A DNA stretch of 64,000 bases from Selaginella tamariscina (Eukaryota > Streptophyta > Lycopodiopsida > Selaginellales > Selaginellaceae): contig PUQB01000369.1 in the NCBI GenBank assembly GCA_003024785.1, positions 62,001 through 126,000 on the forward strand, written 5' to 3'. A program made the translations under genes and the position numbers. Every line of letters begins with the position of its first letter. Positions within the stretch are counted from its first letter, which is position 1. The notes under the pieces were generated by a model, which ran no database searches, had not been told where the DNA came from, and saw only the letters and a program-made list of their open reading frames with translations. This document shows positions 49,501 through 63,253 of this stretch, in pieces.

Positions 49501-51709
49501 GAATCCAACTATCAATAAATTTATTAATTTCTTCCTTAACTAACTTAATATAGTTTGGATTCATTTTGTATGCACTTTGTTTAGTTAGTTGACATCCCAG
49601 CAATAACTAAATAATGTGTATACATAACTCATGAGGTATTCTTTTTAGGTCTTGATAGGACAATGCAAATACATTTTTATGCATTACCAGCAATTTCATC
49701 ATTTATCTTTAAAATCAACATCTAATCCTTCAGCTATATTATGTTCCTTTTCTATACCTATATTCTTATATATATATATATTATACAATTGAAATATGAA
49801 GCTTTGAACGAGCTTTTCTTAAATCTTAAAATATGTAATTCATTATTAATTTGACCTTCTTGATATGGACTTTGTTATTACTCATTTACCTTATCATGTA
49901 AGGAGATCAATTTATGTTCATCAATGGTACTTATATCTCCTTCTGCATCAAAAGAATATTCTTTCTAATTCCTTAATTGTTGGTGGATACTCTACTTTTT
50001 CCCTTATCCATTTCAACTAGCCATGTTATAGGCTATGTGTTATTCATGTTTATTTTTTTGTTTATCACTTGTCTGATCATATTGATCATTTCTTCTCATA
50101 TGACATCGATAACATCTTTCTTCTTCTCTATATTGTTTTCATTTCTCTCCATAAAGTTTATCATTCCTCATTCATTATATGGACCATTCCTTTCTCCATA
50201 ATACCTTTCTTCTTTATTTTTATAAGGAGTATCATTCCTTTGTCCATAATATGTATTGTTCATATTTTGATAAGGAACATCATTTTTTGTTCCATATGAT
50301 ATATCATTCATGTTTTCATAAAAAACAACATTGTCATTCCTATGATTCCCAAGATTCCTATTAAAAGACAACCTTTTAAGAGGTGGATAGTCATTATTCC
50401 TTCTATTTTTCTTTACACGAACTATATTTGATTTAAGAAATGTTTACAATTCTGAGTCACATGTCCTTCCTTTTCACATATTTGGCATGTAAGCAATTGT
50501 AACCTACATTCCTCTACTATATAACTATGATTATTACATTTTGTACACTAAATCTTTTTTTTAACTCCTTAATTGTCATTCTATTCAAGGTTTTCATCAT
50601 TTGAACCAATGCGTTTTTATTTATTAAATATTTACGAACCTTTACTACATCAGTTTTTTTCTTTTGTTAAAGGACTTCTCCTTCTTCCCATATATTTTTA
50701 ACTTTTCTTTTGTAATCTTTTTTATCTGTTTTCTTTTTTATCATAGATTTTTAATTGACTAATAATATTCTCTTTATCTTTTTTATTGATAGTTAATGGT
50801 AAATCTCAATATGATTTTAGCAACTCTTACTTATACCACTTTAATAAAGCATCCATCTGTACATATGCCTTCTCATGTTTTTTAAATCAATGTGTATATT
50901 CATTTATCTTTTTTGTTTTATCCTAAAGGATAGTTATAAGCTTCTTTAAATGTTCTTCAAGCAATTCCTTCATTTTGAAATACCTAAAAGCATTAGTAAC
51001 CTTTTAATAATCTTCTCTAACTTCCTTCTCAAGATCGTAATACTAATGAAAAGTATTTCCTTTCAATAGATGAGGAAATATGAGTAGCTTTTCTACATTA
51101 AGCACCTTATATAATTGAACTACCTTTTCAAATTGTTGTAAATGTATTTTCAGATTCTCTTTCTCCTACAGAGAATGTGGGGTACATCATTGTACCCTTA
51201 AACATTCATGGGAATAGTGCCATATATAAAATAATCATTTTTTCAAGTGTACTTCCTCTTCCACCTTCTTCCCTTTCTCTTAAGGAGTTCTCAACAGATC
51301 CTTCTCTTTGTATTCCCGCTATATTATAAATAAACTCTTTCTTTTCCTTTCACAATCTCCTCTAGACTAGCTGTTTGATATTATCTCAAATTCTCTAAAT
51401 TATCCTCAAATTTATGTATATTTATGTGATATCCTCTATTATCTTTTAAGGATATTCTGAAATCTAGTCTCGTCATATTTAGGTGCTATTTGGTAGTCAC
51501 TATATTGGTCCTTTGATTCCTCTAATCATTTAATGTAGAATTAGGACGATGATTTTTTCAAGGTTCATTTCATTATTTATCATATACACATTCAATTCTA
51601 CACCTTTTAAGTCATTTTTATCACTTAAATTTTAATTAAATGATCATCTCAACATCTTATTCAAATGAATTTTAATAATGCAATGGTGAAATTCTTCATA
51701 GTTGTCAAT

Positions 51710-52202
51710 TGTTGGACATGAAAACTCATTTTTTGTTATTCAATTGATACCTTTTCACAACTTGATAGGAAAAGTTAAATGTTTTCCTTTTTGCCTACCT
51801 CAACGTTTTGAATCACTTACTTATGGTGCCATAATGATTAGTCTTCAAAGTTAACGGTAAGAACAAATTTTGGTTATTGTCTTGTTAGACACATCCATTG
51901 GAAGTATACATAACTTCTACTCAATGGATTTTATAATATGCACATGAATACAAAAGAACAAGAGTGGAGACCCCCTTCTCACTTGTTCTAACTACCTTAT
52001 TATCCCTCTCTCTCTCGCTACGTTGTCCTTTTCCTTTCGAAACTTCCTTTTTCTTTTCCTCTTTTCTTTTGTTTTCAGTAATGATTTTCTTTTTATACAA
52101 CCTTTCTTTCAAGCTAACTATGCACTTCCTACCCTTATTCTCTTCATAATAAGATATCTTATATGCTCCTAACTTTCTATCTTTAACTATCACCTTCTCA
52201 TG
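51710..52202 (-). repeat. 5' LTR of E3 (minus orientation)
   Basis: Starts TGTTGGACATGAAAACTC on + and ends ATCACCTTCTCA, giving TG...CA ends. A 40-bp sequence beginning TGTACATGTCTTGGCAAGTC follows it and also lies left of the other LTR (45376). Confidence 0.78.
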
Positions 52203-54300
52203 TACATGTCTTGGCAAGTCCAAAGTGTACCAAAGAGAGTTCACTTCTCTGTAGTATGCCAAGTTGAATTCCAACTCTCTAAAGGACAAGTTAGCCAAAT
52301 CAAATGAGTCTCAACTTTCTTTCCAAGCTCTTCCATTTTTCATGGGCATTCTCAATAGCCTACCAACATACCAAGTAAGTTGCTCGCTTTTGACTTGTTG
52401 CTGATTCTTGAGTAGATCTTCTTCAAACCAACAAGCTATATCAAAGCCTATCGCAATTGTTGTAGCAACATTAAGATGTTGATTAGAACTGTAAGAGCAA
52501 AGCTTGTACTTGGTCTATCCTTAAATAGCCATAGGTTACTGTTTAGTTGTGAAAAAAGTGTCCCCTTGCAAACCAATGTCTTGGTGTTGACAACAAATTG
52601 GTGTTAGACTTGGTACCTACTACTTCTCTATAAAGTATAATGCCAAAAGCATGCCGCAACTCAGAAGTTGAAACTAAATCCTCATCAAAATCATTTGTTT
52701 ATATCTTAGGATGTCCATCTCCACCTTGTTCACTAAACTAGTGAATATCATTTGATTTGTTTGTCTTGTGCTTGTAGACCTTGAACAACATTTTCATTAA
52801 GGAAGTCTTCAAATTCCCAAGGACAAGACCACCAGTCATATGTGGAAATACTTCCCACCTTCAAGCACAATTCTTGGCATACAAGAAACCCTCCATTGCA
52901 TAAGTGCATCTGTCTCGTAACCTATATAATCTTCTATACTATGTGCTTTGTCACTACTAATTTCTAGCTTTCCCCAAATATTTTCCGCTCGCTATGTGCT
53001 TTAGGAAACTTCCAAAGACTGATAATCTTGTGGTTAAGTGATGCTACACTTTCCAACATATCCACCTCGTCCTAACACCTCTCGTAGCCTCCCACTTTGG
53101 AAAAGAAATACTCCACTCAATCTGAATGTGTTTATGAGAGAGGACAAATTGAATATAAACATCCACAATTATATTTATACACTATATATATTGGGTTCAA
53201 GCTATGTAAAACATGGAACTTTTAAAAAGCTTATTATGAATGTTATTTAACCTAACACTCTTAACGAAGATTCAACTAAATGTAGTACTATTTTATTCAT
53301 CATAAACACTTTTTATTGTAACATAACCTTGATCCTTTAAGGGAGCTCCTCTTTAGGTGCCACAACCTCAAACAAGAAAGTGGAGTTTATTAATAAATGT
53401 TCTAATATTTTCTTGATTTTTTATACATTAAAATAATCACATTCTGATTTTATATCAAAGTTAATTTATAGTTTCCAAGATTCTTTTGTAGATAATTGCT
53501 TGTATCCACGTTACTCTATGTTATTACACTTGGGTCACTTGTCATTCTTGTGTATATTATGTCTTGGTTAAATCGTGAGTATTCAAATCACAATGTGGAT
53601 CTAAGGAATATTCTTAACCTAAAGTGCGCACATATGTGTGTGTGTGATATAATATAATGTTGTTATACTTTCATACACTTGTTACTTCTTATATGTGTTG
53701 AAGTGTCAATTTCTTGTGTTTCTCTTTATACTTGCTTTAAATGCATGATAACTATATATATTTTGTCATCGTGATTTAGAGCCCACATACACACTCTTAA
53801 GTTTATTGTGGGCAACTATTATAACATGTTATAAATTTGTGATGAATTTTGACGTATTGGGAAGTATATAGAATTTGTGAGATAAAAAGATTATGTAAAG
53901 TTGGTTACCAATTTAAATCTTGATACACACCTTATTACCTATAACCATATTTAATTTTAAGGCAACTAATAGATAGTATTATATTTAGTTACTAATAAGT
54001 AAAGTTAGTTCATCATTCTTATGTAGTATTATCATATACAGCTTAATAATTTTTTTAAAATGATATACTTTTTAAAGATATTACTAATTTTATGCTATAT
54101 GTTACAGAAATAGACAAACAATGTTTTCAATATTTATCATTATGAGATAAGGTAATCAAAAGGTTAAAGTTACATTTAACAATCCATACAAGTTGGTCCT
54201 TATATAAGAAATCAAATATTACACAAATTGAATATGGTTTAAGAGAGACATCACTTTTAATAAAAAAAAATGAAGTTTGTAAAGTTGATAAGAAAGTGGA
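52203..54300. other. Degraded repeat-like DNA, no gene recognised
   Basis: No supported coding region. A segment near 53400-53530 (TACATTAAAATAATCACATT, TCCAAGATTCT) recurs in diverged form near 56965-57080, so this area contains dispersed repeats. Confidence 0.5.
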
Positions 54301-54480
54301 ATATGAAGGTGATTATAATGAACAAGTTCCTTATATCAAAGTATATGTAGGAATGAACAAATTAAAAAAAGTATTAATTGATGGAGGTTCATGAGTAAAT
54401 TTTATTGAGGAGAAAGGAATGTAAAAGAATGTGTTTAAGATATATACAACATGCTCTATTTAATTTTAAAATGACGGATC
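54300..54480 (+). pseudogene. Retropepsin relic
   Basis: Plus-strand reading YIKVYVGMNKLKKVLIDGGS followed by a stop. The LIDGGS motif is the D-G-G-S form of an aspartic protease from a plant Ty3/gypsy pol. It has no partner domains and is inactive. Confidence 0.6.
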
Positions 54481-55045
54481 AACGAACTATAAGTAGTGGT
54501 AAAGTATAGTGCATGTAGTCACTATATCAGTGAAAGTACTTTAATATAAAATATCTTTAATAGTTTTCCAAATGGAAAGACACGATATATATACAATGTT
54601 GTTGGTCCGATGGCTCAAACTGTTAGGATTGGGCTCATGAAAAATGACATTAAGAAAAGGGGATAAAAATGTTGATATCCATAAGCATATTGAAGAAATA
54701 TTTAGTAAAGAAAGACATACCAATTGTATTGGAAGGTCCAAGGTCTAAATAATTAAGAAGGAGGAAATTTGAAGGACATATCCTAATCTTAAAGTTGTTG
54801 CAGAGGTTGATTTATATGTAATTGTGAAAAAGAGAAAGAATATCTCCTGAAAAAATATGAAGAGGATATATATATATATATCGCATAAAAAAAATGTTTT
54901 ATGTGTTTGTTACTAATATAACATGTCAAAGTTGTTTGGTATAACTTTAATCTTGTTACATAATTAATATTATAGCTAGTACATTCTTTTTTCATCACGT
55001 ATAGGATCTGACATTTTCTCATGTACTAGTATATATATAGGTTGT

Positions 55046-55528
55046 TTGTATGCAACTGAACAAAATAGGTGTACGAGGATGGAAGACGAGCTTATGAAAG
55101 AATCTAACGAAGAATCCAAAGACATGGAGTGCGACAAACAAGATAAAGAATGCAAAGAGGTAACAAGTATGGAATGTGAATGGAATGCGAAGAGGCTACA
55201 TCTTCAAGTATGGAGACAAATTTCTTTCTTAAACAAAGAGGTAACATGTATGGAGATATATTTCTTAGAGACTGTAGAGAGACAAGGGAACGAGGTAACT
55301 AGTATGGAGACAGATTTATTAGAGATTGTAGAGAGACTAGGGACGGAGGCAACTAGTATGGAGACAGATTTATTAGAGACGGTAGAGAGACTAGGGAAAG
55401 AGGCAACAAGTATAGAGACAGATTTATTAGAGACTATAGAGAGACGAGGGTACCAGGTGACAAGTATAGAGACGGATTTCCTAGAGACTGTAGAGATACT
55501 AGCAAATATACTGGGTCGCTCAATATAA
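55046..55528 (+). CDS. Hypothetical 160-residue ORF with five 18-residue repeats
   Basis: ATG 55046 to stop 55526. The acidic/Lys-rich N-terminal 60 residues (MEDELMKESNEESKDMECDK) lead into five repeats of 18 residues at 55238-55507, consensus EVTSMETDLLETVERLGK. The repeats are amphipathic and could form helices or a coiled coil. The 54-bp DNA unit stays in frame over all copies although the region is repeat-derived. No family recognised, no intron seen, expression unproven. It may be a minisatellite that is open only by chance. Confidence 0.4.
   Translation: MYATEQNRCTRMEDELMKESNEESKDMECDKQDKECKEVTSMECEWNAKRLHLQVWRQISFLNKEVTCMEIYFLETVERQGNEVTSMETDLLEIVERLGTEATSMETDLLETVERLGKEATSIETDLLETIERRGYQVTSIETDFLETVEILANILGRSI
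55238..55507 (+). repeat. 54-bp minisatellite, five copies
   Basis: Unit containing AGTATGGAGACAGATTTATT; copies differ by a few substitutions and no frame-changing indel. Confidence 0.88.
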
Positions 55529-58500
55529 ACAAAATCTTAGGTATCAAAAGAAGGAGATGTGATACCAACTAGGAGACGTTCATGTGTTAAAAGGAGAAAT
55601 CCCAAGGAATTGAGGGAAATATTGTCACAATAACAGCAATTCCATGCACTTAACATGCCATGGCAGGTGGGACGCACACACAATACCAAAAGTATATGGG
55701 ATAATAGTTTGAATCTTTATGAAATTTTATGGGAATAACTTATGGAAGTTTCACATTACTCAAAAGACTTTGTGAGATTTTATGTCTTGTAGGTTTCATT
55801 AATGAAGCTTTGAAGTCTTTTTACTTTGTGTCCTTAGCAAGGTTAATGCAATAGTGAATTCTAAGGACATACAAATGCTAATTGTAAACATGTAAATTTT
55901 GATTTACGTTTCAAACTGATCAAAATTGGAATATTAAAAGAAAAGAAAAAGGTTCAAAACTTGAGTCTAAACAAAATAAATCATGGGCCTAAAACATGTA
56001 AGAAACCAATGTTAAAAACATAGTTAAAACAAAGAACTTAAAAGGAAATACTAATTTAAACTAGGGGCAAGTTTGCCAAAAATACTCTTCCCTTTTATTT
56101 TACCTATAAAAATAAATAAATAAACAAAAAAACAGTGGGTACAGGTAAACTGTCACAAAACCATTGCTATGTAGAGTAACATTTAATAGTTTTTATTTTT
56201 ATTTTTCTACTGTTCTGTACATAGCAATCCCTTAAACATTGTATTATAAGCATAATAGTGTGTATAAAATATTTTAAAATTATTATATACAAATTAAACT
56301 TACAAAATTATTACTAACTACATTGTAATAAAATGTGATCAATACTTAATTTACTAAACCCATGTCTGTAAAATGATTAATGTCTGCACTTTGATGTTAT
56401 TTTTACTAGTGTATTTATACGTGTGTTTGTGTAGATTGTGCCATCCGATCCTCAAATAGGCATCTTACAGCCCTTGACTGTAAAACCTATTTCTCTACAT
56501 GTAATACAGTGCCAAATGTAATATACAACCAACTAGATATCACTAGATTGTAAATCATGTTTCTTGCATGTATTACAATGCCAAATAAAATACATTGTCT
56601 TGTGCAAGCAACTTGATATCATTGGATTACATATATTATGTTTCTTCTTTGGATTTGTCTCACTATTTAAACAATAGTTATTATTGTCCTTACGTTCATA
56701 TAAACTTGAAACTACAAAACCCTTGTGCTTCTTTGATTATTATGGATAGATAAGTATATATTTGTTGTGAATACTATCGTATATATCTTTAATACTATGT
56801 ATACAGACACACACGTATACATATGCATATACATGTGAGAGTAGGCCAAACAATTCAATATTCCTGACAAGGAAATGCTTTAACAGGTTCTATACATAAT
56901 GTTTTTTATAATTTATAAATAATCATTTTATTTATCATCAAATGTTTCAAAATTTTCTCCATTTTTTGTACATTAAAATAATTACATTGCAATTATATGT
57001 CAATAGTCTCCAAGATTCTCTTTGGTGCAACATATATAGGGATGCAAATCATGATCTACATTTCATTGGTATATATTATAATGTCACTTTAGGTTAAATT
57101 GATGACAAAACAAAGGTTAATTCAAAGATTTTCCTAAATTGAAAACTAAGCTAGTTGATTAAGTGGTTAAATTTTACTTGCTATATAGGGTTTTTTCTAC
57201 TACTACAACTGTTTCTCACCGTTCTAACGGAGTTCTATTGTTCACCTTGTTATAACCAGTGAAACAAGGTAAGTAGAAAATAATATGAATCCTTTTCTCA
57301 CTGTACATGTATATTAGCATAATGGAGTGAGACTATTACCTTTAATCCTAAATTTATGAAACCAATACTACCTTCCTCATTTCATTTCATTGGTTTCCAC
57401 ATAATGGCATATGAAACGGACCCCTACTAAAGCAGAAATCCAATACGCAAAATAAAGAAGGACAAAAAGAACAAAGCTTTCATATATAAAAAGTGAATGA
57501 CCATAAAATAAGTATGCAGTTAAGAGATGGATTAATGGTGATTTGGAGAGCATGTTTACGAAGTAAGAAGATATGAGAGTGGCAAAAAATTTGCTTGTAA
57601 AATAGTTGATGTTGGGTTTTACCCAAGGGATGAGGTGATATTCCTAGCAAGTGAAGCTTGAAGAAGTTATACAAGATTGTGAAAAGGCAATTGGCATATA
57701 ATATTGGAGCTATGCACATGTAGCTGGATCCAATTACATGGTCCCTTATTAGGACAAGAAGCAACAAATGTGATACAAAGTGTTGCTTCAACGTTGCAGA
57801 TGATGCACTCTGAAGCAACATATTGTTAACCTAGTATGTTCTTCTTTACTAGGTCAAAGTTGTATATTCCAACCTTGCTAGGTTGGTCTTGGAACTACAA
57901 ACTACATGGCTCCCCAAGTCTAGAGAGGATGGTAAAATAAGGAAGTTGAAATATGGTCTTTAAGCTTGTCTTGTACAAGTGTTTATCTAGTAAGGTTCCT
58001 CTAGACCACTTAGCGAAAGAGAATATTTGCAATAAATTTGGTAAATGAAATTATATTTTGCTTAGTGAACTTAACTATTCTAAACAATTGTCTTAAACTC
58101 GCCATCTAACAGTTTGATATTCTACCCCATCCAACAGTTAAATTAAAAATAATAATTGAGTTAAAGAATTTATACTTAACATGGTAAACATGGATATAGA
58201 AAAAAGACTTACAACAATGCAAGTGTTGACACACCCATGGATCTTACATCATAATAAGAAAGAGTCATTTAACGATCAAACTCCATTGTAATCATGCAAT
58301 GCCTTTGGAAAAAAAGTAAGCAAAAATGCCATTTTGCATATACCATAATACAATATCAAATATATGTATTAATTCACACCATTGTAATCACTAATGTTAA
58401 ATTTTAAAATTGATTTTGCCTAAAGTGTCAAAACATAATGAAATTACTATTGTTCAGAATAACAAGAGATAAGAACATAATTCCATTATGCACAAATCAA

Positions 58501-60351
58501 ATTTTTATTGTATTTAGCTTTACCTTGTAATCAAATTTGAGTAATGAAGTCATTGTTCATGTTTAGTATGGTTTTATAATTCTTATTCTTTACATTCATA
58601 AGAGCTATCGACACAATAATAATACTCTTGATTCTTTTTCTTAATTTAATCATAAGTTTTCCATTTACCCTCCTTTCAACACTAACTTATCTATAATTAG
58701 AATGCTTATTCCCATCTTACCCTTAGAAAAAAAGGATACACTTTACAATATATTAATAAGTTGAAAAATCACATTCAAGTTGCATTTTTCAATACATCCT
58801 TCACCTTCAAGATCATTCAATTCCCCTCATTTTACAAAGTTGATGATGACATATATAAAGAACGCACTTTGTCTATAAATTTTATATTGTGGTACTCTTT
58901 AAATAATTAGCTTAATTATATCTAACTTCATTATTTCATGTACACACATGTGTACACATCATATAGGGAAGTATAATAATAGAGTTTACCCAAAGCGCAT
59001 GTATTTGAAGCTTGTTTACTCTTGGATTTTGAAGATTACCTAGCCCACGTGTTGTAATTAAATCAATTCATGTTTATATATTATAAGAATATAATTTATA
59101 TATATCACCTTAAATTTAAACTCTAGTTTATAATTGATTTTTTAAGTTATCATAATAAATTAAATATTGTTTATTTAATTTAAAGCAACTCTGAAAGGAA
59201 ATAGAATGATGGACATTACTAAATTATTTTTCATATCATAAATAAGCAAATGCTAAAAAATGTTATAATTTTTAAGTTATATTGTATGTTTGGTGTTTTT
59301 ATACAAGCTTTATATTTACCTACATGCTAGTAAATATGTAAATGTGATTATTTGCATTCATCTTGGGGTTAATTAATATAAATTATAAACTTAACTTTGT
59401 GTGTCTTTTGAGCAGTCAAATATTCCAATAAAGTTGAAACTTATTAAATCAAAAATTGGTCCATAAATCTGAAATGTTTAAAAAATATTTGTATAGATTA
59501 ATTTATTAAACACATTTGAAATTAAGTTATCATCCATTATATTAATAAGCCTAAGGAGATTCACATTTGTTGCACCTCCAACCATGTGTTATGTTTTTAT
59601 ATTAATTATAAAATTTGAGTCCTTGTTAAGACTTGTGTAATGCATGCCTACCTTAACAATTCCAAACCAATCCTAACTTGCATATTATATTTATTATGTC
59701 TTTCACAAGAGAAAGGTTGTATAGATCTTTATTGAGACCATTTGGTAATACTTTTTTTATTATTTATTTATTACAAATTAAATTTCTATTTTATTCAAAA
59801 GTGATGCTGTTATAGTTGGGTAATGTATGAATGGAGTCGAACTAAATTCTTCTTAATGTTATTATTTTTTCAATCAATTTTGATAAGTGTAATTTATATA
59901 AAAATAGCGATTACAATAGAACCTATTTAAATTAATATATTCATTTATATATATATATATATATATAATATTTTCTATTAAATTAAAATAATTGCTAGTC
60001 CCAACTGTATATAAACTGTGCATAAAATATGTTGTCATGGAAATGTACATCGGAATCTAAATAAGTATGTGTTTATAAAGCTTTTATACACATTATTTCG
60101 ATATACATTAGACCCACTACTATAAAATAATATATTACATTAACATGTTTTATGCATAACAGTCGGGTTATATTGAATAATAGAGTATATATAGCTTAAA
60201 GTATTAATTAGACAGGTTCTACTGTAATACCTATCTTTTATATAAGTTTATACTGATAAGAATGATTGAAAAAATAATAATATTAAGAAGCTGTAATGCT
60301 TCAAAAGAATTTAGTTTGACTCTATATTCATACATACCCAGTCAAAGAAGG
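55529..60351. other. AT-rich repeat-like DNA, no gene recognised
   Basis: Nearly 5 kb with no ORF carrying a domain I can name. Two similar ~90-bp stretches with CATGTAATACAGTGCCAAATG / CATGTATTACAATGCC lie near 56495 and 56565. An (AT)n run occurs at ~59947-59968. The last few hundred bases are 3' flank of the DUF616 gene. Confidence 0.5.
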
Positions 60352-60767
60352 TCAACCTTGGTCAACGGTCTCGTTAGCCGGGAGGAGACCGAGACCGGCA
60401 CGTTTCTCGAATCCAAGGGAGGCATCCGTAAGCTCGTCCAACGACTTAACCCACTCAACCTTGGATGAATGCTCGCGTGTGTGCTTGTGTAGGATGAACA
60501 GTGCGTTGTACTCACAGTTGGGGAACATGAAGAAGGGGAATGACCCGTTTAGCCTATATACCACGTATCCAAAACTTAGTTGATCCCTTGGGGTAAACCT
60601 GTTAACCTCGTTAAACCACAGGCAGTTAAACAGGTTGGTCAACGGTGTATGCTCCCGTATAATAACTGCACCCTCCGGAACATCTGTAACAACAGTAGTT
60701 TACACGGTGTAAACCAGGATAGACAGTTCCTAGCATATGGGGTAAGCTCGGCTAAACCTGCACAGAC

Positions 60768-60802
<35 letters not shown>

Positions 60803-63253
60803 GGGTAGGATCAGGGAATGAAGAGAGAATGTCTAGGACAAGTCGAAACAAGTGGAGTATGGAATATAGAACCCAATCCATTACATATATTCATACGTGT
60901 GTGCGTACATATATAAAGCTTACCACTGGGAAGTGGGAGTTTGGATTCGGACCAAGGTCGCATGCCTTCTTGCTTGTAAATCTCCATGTGCCTGTCTATG
61001 AGGGGCCTTGCATATCGTTTTCTACGTTTATTTGCATCTGCTTCTTGGAATATGCTCTTATGGTGCTTGTGTTGTGCTATTGCAAACTTATGATCTCCCC
61101 TCCAAAGATATCTGTAATAAAACGTATATATATACTTGTATATACTGATTTGTCCACACACACACATGCTATAACACATTTTTGGGAATATATATGTAAA
61201 TACTACATATTCAAGGTTATAAGCCTAATTTTGAAAGTTGTCTATTGTTGTGTAGTGTGTGGCTATGTGAAGTTTATATATGTTAACCTTTCAAGGATGA
61301 GAATGGGGTCTACGATGAGCTCCATCTTGCCATCGATCCAGATACTGTATTTAGCTTGTGGGAATATTCGATGAGTCAAGAGCTTTGGGACCTTGCCATT
61401 TCTTCTAGGCTCGTCGTATGGCACATTCTTCAGCAAAAGCAGCCTCCACGTACCGTACCATTTCCCGCCATCTTTGCTTACTGTCACATTCCTCCCTCTA
61501 CAGTTTAATTCAAAATTATTAGCAAAGTTTATACATATGCTGATATATACGCAATATCGAGGAAATCTGTCTCTCTCATCCACACGCACGCACGCACACG
61601 CACACAACGTATACAGTTGCATATATGTGATATAGGAGTGTGCATGTGTGTGTATGATATATGATATAATCGTATACTATATATATATAGGAGCTTATCA
61701 TACTTAAAACAAATTAAGAATACCTTCAATGCTTTGCAACGATTTATCATCAACAACCATAACAAAGCAAAATAGAGAGCGTGACACCTGGCTGACGTTA
61801 GACGGTTGATGAGGCAGATCGTAGCCGTCGAAAATCCCTGAAGCCACCACAAACTTACATTTCTTCACATATTGTTTGTCAATGGGATCAATGTCACCAC
61901 CAGAGTTTTGCATAAACCCACAATGGACCTACACAATGATAAAATATATATATACAGCGCATATGTACACATGCATATTGAGTTCTAATAGTCAGTATAC
62001 AAACGTTACTATAACTACATAATACTGAGATACCATTCAACTCGTATATATGCATCATGCACACACACACACACACACAGATATATGTATATTACAATTA
62101 CTCGCATTTCAGGTTTGATTCTGAAGCTTTCTTTGCGTTCTCTCCATGTTTGATGGCCACCAAAGAGAGGAATATTCGGTTTGAATATTATATCCTTTGT
62201 AATGTACGTTAGATTGCGAAGTATTGCATTATCTGGTCGTGATGAAGGTATTTTGACACTCTCAGCAGATTCCGCTAAAGGTATTGCACATCCTGCATAA
62301 GATTTGGATTAGTATGACACTGTGCGCACGTGCATATCTATTTAAATAACGTGCATGTGTGTGTGTGTAAAGACATATAGTTAAGCTATATACACACAGA
62401 TTTCTACAGACGTATAGAAAAGCGAAAATATGTGATAAACTTAACTATGTATTGGCTTAGGAATGAATCCCCATGCGTCCAGAAGCTGGAAAGACTGGCT
62501 CTTCTTGTTGCATTGCCCTGAGAACAGAAAACACCAGCTTTTAAGCAATTGCCGTCTAGATCACCCCCTTCTCTCTCTGTGCGTGTGTGTGTGTGCGCGT
62601 GTTGTTCAGACGCAGGGATAAAACTTGTAAAACTTATCTGAACTAGTTATCGCATTACAAAAGTGCATACTGTCGGATCTTCATTATATACACACACACA
62701 TATATACCTATGAACAGTTTACAAACATTACAAACATGAATACAAGCAGTATATATGTGTGTGTGTGACATGTACATACAAATGTATTTGACCGAGTTCA
62801 AGAAATCTATCCATTCTTAGACACACATGAGAGACTTTACTCTATAAAAATGCATTTTACTTATACAATGTAAGTATAATATATACAATGATTATACACA
62901 CATAACACGCCCACACACGTAATGATTATCCAGCACAGAGTGCAATCTATGGTATGTAAATGTATGCATGTTTTTATACATGTTAATCTCTCTCTCACAT
63001 ACACACAGGCACATGAACACACGCGCGCATTCATTACACGCATATATGTAGAACAGGGATTTAATTGGGTACTACCTGTGGATTCGACAGTGAGGGAGAT
63101 GGATCCACATGTGAGGAGCAATGCGGAGAGGAGGAAGAGGAAGAGCGCCCACAGAATGCCAGTGCCCAGAAGAACTCTAATTGCATTCCTGCGATGAATT
63201 ATAGGATTCAGCGAGCTGGGGATTTTCCGGTATGACTTGCCGCCGCTGCCCAT
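60352..63253 (-). CDS. DUF616 / MUCI70-TOD1-type membrane protein, putative glycosyltransferase
   Basis: Seven exons (minus): 63253-63076, 62517-62446, 62292-62102, 61928-61724, 61495-61288, 61111-60924, 60683-60352. They total 1374 nt, 457 residues, with all phases consistent and no frameshift. Type II membrane layout: short basic N-terminus (MGSGGKSYRKIPS), a membrane helix (VLLGTGILWALFLFLLSALLL, residues ~27-47), a short stem, then the DUF616 domain: PEMRVHCGFM, CKFVVASGIFDGYDLPHQP, CFVMVVDD, NVPYDEPRRNGKVPKLL, HRIFPQAKYSIWIDGKMEL, LERYLWRGDHKFAIAQH, EADANKRRKRY, VPEGAVIIREHTPL, CLWFNEVNRFTPRDQLSF, FPNCEYN. Arabidopsis relatives are linked to mucilage pectin/xylan (MUCI70) or a ceramidase role (TOD1). 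Golgi location is inferred from the signal anchor. Start ATG 63253 is the only good one. Confidence 0.9.

Larger units (their letters stand above)
45417..52202 (-). mobile_element. Old Ty3/gypsy retrotransposon E3 in minus orientation
   Basis: Direct repeats at 45417-~45925 and 51710-52202 are diverged LTRs of ~500 bp (shared: GAAAACTCATTTTTT, CAATTGATACCTTTTCACAA, TTTTGAATCACTT, AGAGTGGAGACCCC). The coding strand between them is minus. A gag knuckle CQICEKEGHVTQNC lies at ~50465-50510. RT follows: IVPKKNEKLRVCINYKKLNN ~49400-49480, MPFGICNA ~49230, FMDDF ~49150. RNase H border GYHRQFIKHYAKLAKPLTN is at 48838-48900. Integrase TPYYP.GNEQVKSTNKILK lies at ~47620-47700. Integrase wording of the TPYYPQGNGQ type occurs in Athila/Tat-like plant elements. 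Many stops make it inactive. LTR divergence makes it far older than E1. Most of 46000-47500 was not resolved. Confidence 0.82.

Noticed and set aside
50000..50371. Phe/Ile/Ser-rich plus-strand ORFs and an Asn-rich minus ORF
   Set aside because: The minus reading is part of a degraded gag of E3 with low complexity; no independent gene is supported.
60580..61374. Plus-strand ORF of 264 codons
   Set aside because: Runs through exons and introns of the minus-strand DUF616 gene, includes a TC microsatellite and has no domain.
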